Of a stretch of 17,465 bases of DNA, positions 13,148 through 17,465 are shown one piece after another. Below the pieces are notes generated by a model. It ran no database searches and was not told the DNA's origin. It saw only the letters and a list, made by a program, of their open reading frames with translations. The position numbers were made by a program, and so were the translations under genes. How positions within the stretch are numbered: position 1 is the first letter of the stretch; each line of letters begins with the position of its first letter. This DNA is from JBEIFW01 sp044370695 (GTDB lineage Bacteria > Actinomycetota > Acidimicrobiia > Acidimicrobiales > Ilumatobacteraceae), in contig JBILVB010000081.1 in the NCBI GenBank assembly GCA_044370695.1, positions 1 through 17,465 on the forward strand, in the 5' to 3' direction.

Positions 13148-15163
13148 TCACGCCCCGCGGCGGTTGCCTCGACGGCTCAACGACCGCTTGTGCTCGATGA
13201 AGTCGACGAGCACGTAGTCGCCGAGGTTCTCCGGGGTCGTGTAGAAGGCGCGACCCCGATTCATCTGGGTGATCTTCTCGACGAACGCCTTCAGGTAGGC
13301 GTTGGCGTCGAGCATGAACGTGTTGATCCGGATCCCGTCGCGCGTGCAGCGGGCGACCTCGCGCAAGGTGGCCTGCACCGTCTCGGGCACCGGGGGATAG
13401 GAGAAGAACACCTCGCCGTCGGGTTCGATGTGGGCGGTCGGCTCGCCGTCGGTGATCATGATGATCTGCTTGGTGCCGGTCTGACGCGCCAGCAACTGCC
13501 GGCTGAGCAGGAAGCCGTGCTGCATGTTCGTGCCGTACACGAAATCCCACGACACCTCGGGGAGCTGCTCGGCCTTCAGGACCCTGGCCACCTCCGAGAA
13601 ACCCACGATCCCGAGGTAGTCGCGAGGGAACTGGGTGGAGATGAGCGAGTGCAGTGCCATCGCCACCTTCTTGGCCGGCAGGAAGTTGTCCCGCATCGGC
13701 ATCGACAACGACAGATCGAGCATCAGCACCGTCGAGGACCGTGTGAGCACCTCGGTGCGTTCGATCTCGAAGTCCTCCGACGACAACCGCACCGGCGTGC
13801 CCGAACCCTGCCGGGTGATCGCGTTGCGGATCGTGCGGTGCAGGTCGAGGTTGAACGGATCGCCGAACTCGTAGGGCTTCGAGTCGTAGGTGCGCTCGTG
13901 CCCGATGCCCGTGCGGGCGATCTGGTGGCCCCCCATCTTGTCCTTGGTGAGCTTGGCGAACAGGTCTTCGAGGGCGTTCGCCCCGATCTTGCGGATGCCG
14001 CGTGGCGTCAGCTCGTAGCGGCCTTCCTTGTTCTCGATCAGCCCGGCGTTCTCCAGCATCTTGGCCAGTTCGGCCAGCCGCTCGAGCGAGCGCGCCGCGT
14101 CGTCGCCCAGCAGGTCGGAGACCTTGTCGAGGTCGGCCTCGGCAAGAGCGCCAGGGTTGGTAGCGCCCCGCAGGAGCTGCTCGAGCTGGTCCATGTCGCC
14201 GAGTTGGTCGAAGAGCTGGGCCGCTTCGGCGAACCCGAGCGGATCCTGACCGGAGAAGTCGTAGCGCTGCTCCCAGCCCATCTGCGGGAACAGCCCGCGC
14301 AGGTGCTCGCCGAGCTGCTGGACCTGCCAGTTGAGATCCATGTCCTGCAGGAGCTGTTCGCTCAGGCCCTGGAGCTGGGCGCGCTGCTCGGGCGTCATCG
14401 AGTTGAGCATCCGCTGCATGTTCGCCATGCGCTGGGCCATCACCTCGAGCAGCTCGTCGAGGTTCTGCGGATTCTCGGGGAAGAAGTCCCCGAAGCGCTG
14501 CATGAACTCCTCGAAGCCCGGGTCCTCGCCCCGGGACCGCTTGTCGAGCATCTCGTTGAGGCTCGACAGCATGTCCTTCATCCGCTGCATCTGGGCCTCG
14601 TCGATGTTCTGCATCGCGCCCGCCATCTGGTTCACGTGCTGCTGCATCAGCTGCTGACGCAGCCGGTCGAGCAGCTCCTCGAAACGTTGCTGGGCCTCGG
14701 CCGAGGTGAAGTCGTACTGCTGCAGCTCGCGCACCTGACCGGCGAGGTCGGGCGGCAGCATGTCGAGCTGGAACTGCTTGTCGTCGGCGGTCTGACGACC
14801 GAGTTCCTGCTGGCGCGGATCGGGCGAAGCGGCCGCCTCCTGGCGGCGCTGGTCGAGCGACTGACGCTCGGCATCGACCACGTCGCGCAGCTCCTGGGCG
14901 ATGTCGTCGTACACCCCGCCGAGGTCGTAGCGCTCGAGGGTGTCCTGCCGCTTGCGCCGCAGCTTCTCCATCAGCTCGCGGATCCCCTGGAGCCTCTCCC
15001 CGTTCCGGTCCTTGAAGCCGTTCTGCATCATGCGGCGCAGTGCGTTGTTGAGATCGCCGTGGTACAGCAGGTCGTCGGTGATCTCGTCGAGGATGGCGTC
15101 GGCGTCGAGGTCGAACCCCTTCTGGGTGCCGTCCCACCGGGAGTACGTGAAGCGAAGCGCCAT
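13148..15163 (-). CDS. VWA-domain protein (MIDAS intact) with long Gln/Met/Leu-rich helical N-terminus
   Basis: 671 residues. The first 400 are mostly helical and rich in Gln, Met, Leu and Asp (for example QQLMQQHVNQMAGAMQ, LDELLEVMAQRMANMQ). The C-terminal von Willebrand A domain (about 475-650) has the metal site DLSLS (D483, S485, S487), T545 (YGTNMQHG) and ITDGEPT (T571, D572). Length and order resemble mycobacterial Rv0959-type proteins, which normally stand next to a magnesium-chelatase/MoxR-type AAA ATPase; as a pair they act as chaperone-like assembly factors. No such ATPase is visible here. The start ATG has no clear ribosome site, but upstream frames do not extend further. It follows the NAGPA gene by 37 bases, so it may be cotranscribed. 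Its end is only 9 bases from the convergent kinase stop. Confidence 0.88.
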   Translation of the reverse strand: MALRFTYSRWDGTQKGFDLDADAILDEITDDLLYHGDLNNALRRMMQNGFKDRNGERLQGIRELMEKLRRKRQDTLERYDLGGVYDDIAQELRDVVDAERQSLDQRRQEAAASPDPRQQELGRQTADDKQFQLDMLPPDLAGQVRELQQYDFTSAEAQQRFEELLDRLRQQLMQQHVNQMAGAMQNIDEAQMQRMKDMLSSLNEMLDKRSRGEDPGFEEFMQRFGDFFPENPQNLDELLEVMAQRMANMQRMLNSMTPEQRAQLQGLSEQLLQDMDLNWQVQQLGEHLRGLFPQMGWEQRYDFSGQDPLGFAEAAQLFDQLGDMDQLEQLLRGATNPGALAEADLDKVSDLLGDDAARSLERLAELAKMLENAGLIENKEGRYELTPRGIRKIGANALEDLFAKLTKDKMGGHQIARTGIGHERTYDSKPYEFGDPFNLDLHRTIRNAITRQGSGTPVRLSSEDFEIERTEVLTRSSTVLMLDLSLSMPMRDNFLPAKKVAMALHSLISTQFPRDYLGIVGFSEVARVLKAEQLPEVSWDFVYGTNMQHGFLLSRQLLARQTGTKQIIMITDGEPTAHIEPDGEVFFSYPPVPETVQATLREVARCTRDGIRINTFMLDANAYLKAFVEKITQMNRGRAFYTTPENLGDYVLVDFIEHKRSLSRRGNRRGA

Positions 15164-15200
15164 GGCGGGAGGCTACCGCCCGACCGAGGAGCCGGAACGC

Positions 15201-16556
15201 TCAGCCTCCTGCGGCCTGCAGCACGTTCCCCGCCGGCAGGTTCGCCGCATCGAAGAAGGCGAGGAACTCCCGCGTGGAGCCCTTCAGGTAGCGGGCCCGA
15301 TCACCACCCATCCGACGGTCGAGCAGCGTCGGGGTGATCTGCCCGTCGGGGCCGTGAGCGAACGTGAAGAACGTGGGCCAGGTGCCGTTGATGTCGAGCT
15401 GCATCGCCCGGACACACCCCATCGACACGAGCACGTCCGACAGCATGATGGCGTCCACCTTGCCCACGGCGCCGTACATGAGGCGGCCGTCGGCGAGCAC
15501 GCACACCGAGGAGCGCAGCACGAACATCTCGTTGCCGAAGTCCGCCCCCCACCAGACACCCTTGCTGTCGCGGACCATGGCCTTGCCGGCGTCGACGAGC
15601 AGCGGAAGATTCTGGCGCAACGACACCCAGGTGCCGTCGTCGACCAGATCACGGCCGAACGCCCCGACCGTGGCCTTTCCGTTCCGATCGACGGCGAGGG
15701 TGGCCTCCCCCTCGAGCAACGGCCGCACGACCCGACCCTCGGTCTTGTAGCCACCCTTGATGTGCTCGAACCGGAACCCTCCGTTGAACGCAGCGATCAC
15801 CATCGGCTGGAGCTCGGAGGGCACCCTGTTCCCCAGACTCCAGTCCTTGCCCCCGGGCACGTCCGAGCCGTTGAACAACCCGGCGCGCACGTACCGCTGG
15901 TCGATGACGGCGAAGCTGCCGATCACCGAGGGGTAGGCCGTCGAGGGACGCCACGACGTGGCCCAGACGGCGGGGTGACCGCCGGCGGATGCGACGGGAA
16001 CCCAGGCACCTTCCCCCTCGAGCGCCGGACTGACGACGGACGCCAGATCCCCCGGGCGCGCCGGTGGCGGGGGGACCGTGGTCGGGGGGACCGTGGGTGG
16101 CGCCGCCGTCGTCGGGGCCGCAGGGGTCGGGGCTTCGAGGGTCGGGACCGTCGAGGGCACCGTCGTCGGCGGCGCGACCGTGGTCGCCTCGGTCGTCGGC
16201 GCCGCGGTCGTCGCCGACATGGCCGGCACCGTGAGCGCGAGTTCGTCGGCGGGACGAGTGGACGGCGGCGCAGAGAACACCCAGCGCTCGACGACGTCGA
16301 CCAGCCGACCGAGGCCGTGCTCACGGGCCCACGTGACGGCACGCTGCTCCACGGTGTCCCCGTTCGGGGTGGTCACGAACGAGACCAGTGACGAGCCGAG
16401 ACCGCCGATCATGAGCGCCACGAGGCCGACCAGCATCTGGCCGAGGATGCGGCGACGCCGCCAACCCGCACGCTGCCAGCGTCGCACCGGGCCGGCGAGC
16501 GACGACCGGTCCTCTCCTACCGCGCTGTTCGCCCGATCGAGTTCGACCGTCGACAC
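15201..16556 (-). CDS. Membrane-anchored NAGPA-type phosphodiester glycosidase family protein
   Basis: 451 residues from GTG 16556, chosen because GGGGG lies five bases before it; a GTG four codons further upstream (16568) is also open but has no ribosome site. Parts: cytoplasmic basic N-terminus (WQRAGWRRRR), one membrane helix (about 39-61), a Thr/Pro/Ala-rich low-complexity linker (about 110-170), then the globular NAGPA/DUF2233 domain (about 185-445) with AAFNGGFRF, the repeated Gly region and MGCVRAMQLDINGTWP, where the family keeps its Asp-Gly/Asn core. Animal members remove GlcNAc from mannose-6-phosphate diesters; bacterial members are mostly uncharacterised and may act on wall glycopolymer diesters. 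The linker suggests that the domain is displayed outside the membrane. Divergent from the cyclase gene. Confidence 0.85.
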   Translation of the reverse strand: MSTVELDRANSAVGEDRSSLAGPVRRWQRAGWRRRRILGQMLVGLVALMIGGLGSSLVSFVTTPNGDTVEQRAVTWAREHGLGRLVDVVERWVFSAPPSTRPADELALTVPAMSATTAAPTTEATTVAPPTTVPSTVPTLEAPTPAAPTTAAPPTVPPTTVPPPPARPGDLASVVSPALEGEGAWVPVASAGGHPAVWATSWRPSTAYPSVIGSFAVIDQRYVRAGLFNGSDVPGGKDWSLGNRVPSELQPMVIAAFNGGFRFEHIKGGYKTEGRVVRPLLEGEATLAVDRNGKATVGAFGRDLVDDGTWVSLRQNLPLLVDAGKAMVRDSKGVWWGADFGNEMFVLRSSVCVLADGRLMYGAVGKVDAIMLSDVLVSMGCVRAMQLDINGTWPTFFTFAHGPDGQITPTLLDRRMGGDRARYLKGSTREFLAFFDAANLPAGNVLQAAGG

Positions 16557-16640
16557 GACAACCCCCACTCGGCATTCGTGCGTACGCCGTCAACGTAGCG
16601 GCTCTGCCCTCAGGTGGGCACAACGCCCAACTCCGCCGAT

Positions 16641-16655
16641 CACCTAGCCTAGGTG
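16641..16655. promoter_or_regulatory. Perfect 15-bp palindrome just before the cyclase start
   Basis: CACCTAG and CTAGGTG are exact inverted halves around one C. The right half ends five bases before ATG 16661, and its AGGTG could double as a ribosome site. TAGCCT (16645-16650) inside it fits a TANNNT -10 for a nearly leaderless message. A repressor bound here would block both transcription and translation start. The site lies in the 104-base divergent region with the NAGPA gene, whose minus-strand TACGTT at 16597-16592 may be its own -10. Confidence 0.45.
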
Positions 16656-16660
16656 TCGTC

Positions 16661-17212
16661 ATGCGCGTACCCCGCACGTTCGTTTTCGTGGATCTCGGCG
16701 GCTTCACGAATTACACCGCCAGTCACGGTGACGACGCGGCCGGCGCGATCCTGTCCACCTTCCGGGCGATCGCTCGCGAGGTTGCCTCCGAGCGGGGCGT
16801 GCGGATCGCGAAGTGGCTGGGAGACGGCTGCATGATCGTCGCGGTCGATCAGCCCGACGCCGTCGCCGCGACGCTCGAACTCGAACATCGGTGCCGCCGA
16901 GCGGTCCGCCCCCTCAATCTGCGAGCCGGGCTCGCCACCGGTTATGCGCTGCTGTTCGAGGGCGACGACTACATCGGCTCGGCGGTCAACCTGGCGGCTC
17001 GCCTGTGCGACGTCGCCGGCCCGTGGGAGGTGCTCGCTCCCGCAGCGATCGCCGCAGAACTGCCGGTGGGCGTCGTCGCGCAGCCGCACGGCACCATCGA
17101 CCTGCGCGGCTTCCCGGAGGCGATGGAAGTCGTCGAGCTCTCCGGGGACGTCGAGCCCAAGGAGCGCAACGACACCGGCGAGCTGTGGACCCGCTCGCCG
17201 TTCGTCGCGTGA
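16661..17212 (+). CDS. Stand-alone class III adenylate/guanylate cyclase domain protein
   Basis: 183 residues, a single cytosolic catalytic domain without sensor or membrane part. The catalytic set is complete by motif alignment: metal-binding D11 (FVDLGGFT) and D55 (KWLGDGCM), base-selecting K51 and D103 (DDYIGSAVN), and transition-state N110 and R114 (VNLAARL). The Lys-Asp pair is the ATP-type combination, so cAMP is the likelier product. The domain is a few residues shorter than average (dimerisation arm reduced), and activity would need a homodimer. The C-terminus (VELSGDVEPKERNDTGELW) is polar. The stop overlaps the next start by 4 bases (GTGA), tying it to the partial glycoside hydrolase gene. 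Regulation may act through the palindrome before the ATG. Confidence 0.85.
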   Translation: MRVPRTFVFVDLGGFTNYTASHGDDAAGAILSTFRAIAREVASERGVRIAKWLGDGCMIVAVDQPDAVAATLELEHRCRRAVRPLNLRAGLATGYALLFEGDDYIGSAVNLAARLCDVAGPWEVLAPAAIAAELPVGVVAQPHGTIDLRGFPEAMEVVELSGDVEPKERNDTGELWTRSPFVA

Positions 17213-17465
17213 CCGTACTCGGGGTCGCCTGTCCGTCGGTGGTGTCACTGGGGTACGCACCGACGTCGGACCACGCCGATCGCCGGGCGCCGGCCCGTCC
17301 CAACGGCCTCGCCACCCGAGCCGCCGAAGACCTGGCCGTCCTCGCCTCCCACGGGGTGCGGGTCGTGCGGCTACCGGTCGACTGGTCCCGCCTCGTTCCC
17401 ACCCCGGCCGGGCCCGATCACGCCACGATCGAGTGGTACCGAAGCGTGCTCGACGCCGCACGGGT
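17209..17465 (+). CDS. Probable family-1-like glycoside hydrolase, N-terminal 85 residues (runs off the right edge)
   Basis: GTG at 17209 overlaps the cyclase stop by 4 bases and the frame is open to the window end. The visible part begins MTVLGVACPSVVSLGYAPTS, lacks a signal peptide, and ends with VRVVRLPVDWSRLVPTPAG and EWYRSVLDAAR. That spacing, strand VRLPVDWSRLVP then helix WYRSVLDAA, is the second barrel strand and helix of GH1 beta-glucosidase-type TIM barrels (consensus RFSIEWSRLEP...YR...DAL). GH5-like enzymes are the alternative. The catalytic glutamates lie beyond the window. Coupling to a cyclase gene is unusual. Confidence 0.5.
   Translation, partial: MTVLGVACPSVVSLGYAPTSDHADRRAPARPNGLATRAAEDLAVLASHGVRVVRLPVDWSRLVPTPAGPDHATIEWYRSVLDAAR

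Noticed and set aside
13190..15337. A 715-residue plus-strand frame opposite the VWA gene
   Set aside because: Leu/Val/Glu-rich mirror of the Gln/Asp/Leu-rich minus-strand protein, with no recognisable domain, while the minus strand carries an intact metal-binding VWA domain.
16070..16210. Direct DNA repeats near the NAGPA linker as a repeat element
   Set aside because: They simply encode the Pro/Thr-rich stalk with preferred codons and are in frame throughout.

Overview
The window is GC-rich, unbroken chromosomal DNA from an actinobacterium. Evidence for this is two WhiB-family regulators, a sigE/rseA/htrA/tat stress locus of the mycobacterial kind, many GTG starts, and gene joins of the ATGA/GTGA type. 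The overall protein character (single-domain cyclase, Pro/Thr-linked NAGPA protein, VWA protein, Cys-rich lipoprotein with a peptidoglycan-binding ABC adaptor) fits an environmental lineage such as Acidimicrobiia better than Mycobacterium or Streptomyces, but that placement is inference. I see no insertion sequences, tRNAs, rRNAs, CRISPR arrays or phage genes.

Left part (1-2600): the start of an unknown minus-strand gene, then a translationally coupled pair made of an FAD-dependent amine oxidase and a phosphonatase-like HAD hydrolase. This pairing is known from family descriptions as a PhnW-independent aminophosphonate degradation module. A small unknown protein gene follows and overlaps tail-to-tail with htrA.

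Envelope-stress block (2560-6207): htrA, a divergent whiB, rseA, sigE, tatA and a WhiB2-type gene. This is close to the mycobacterial order sigE-rseA-htrA-tatB, but with a whiB inserted and read in the opposite direction. The htrA/whiB intergenic region contains an inverted repeat that reads as an ECF-type promoter on both strands (GAACT, 16-nt spacer, CGTT/CGTC). The same spacing occurs just upstream of sigE itself, so a SigE self- and cross-regulated circuit is the main hypothesis. A perfect 16-bp hairpin terminates both the whiB and rseA transcripts.

Export/sensing operon (6460-13138): six tightly joined genes encode a Cys-rich lipoprotein, a membrane-fusion-type adaptor with a peptidoglycan-binding domain, a MacB/LolD-type ATPase, a MacB/FtsX-type permease, an OmpR-type response regulator and its histidine kinase. 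Upstream lies a palindrome plus three CTCTCAG-type direct repeats with 10-11 bp period, a plausible binding site for the operon's own response regulator. The substrate is unknown.

Right part (13148-17465): a minus-strand pair (transmembrane NAGPA-type phosphodiester glycosidase, then a VWA-domain protein without its usual MoxR-type ATPase partner). Divergent from it is a stand-alone class III nucleotide cyclase with a complete catalytic residue set, preceded by a 15-bp palindrome and overlapping by 4 nt the start of a probable glycoside hydrolase gene that runs off the window.
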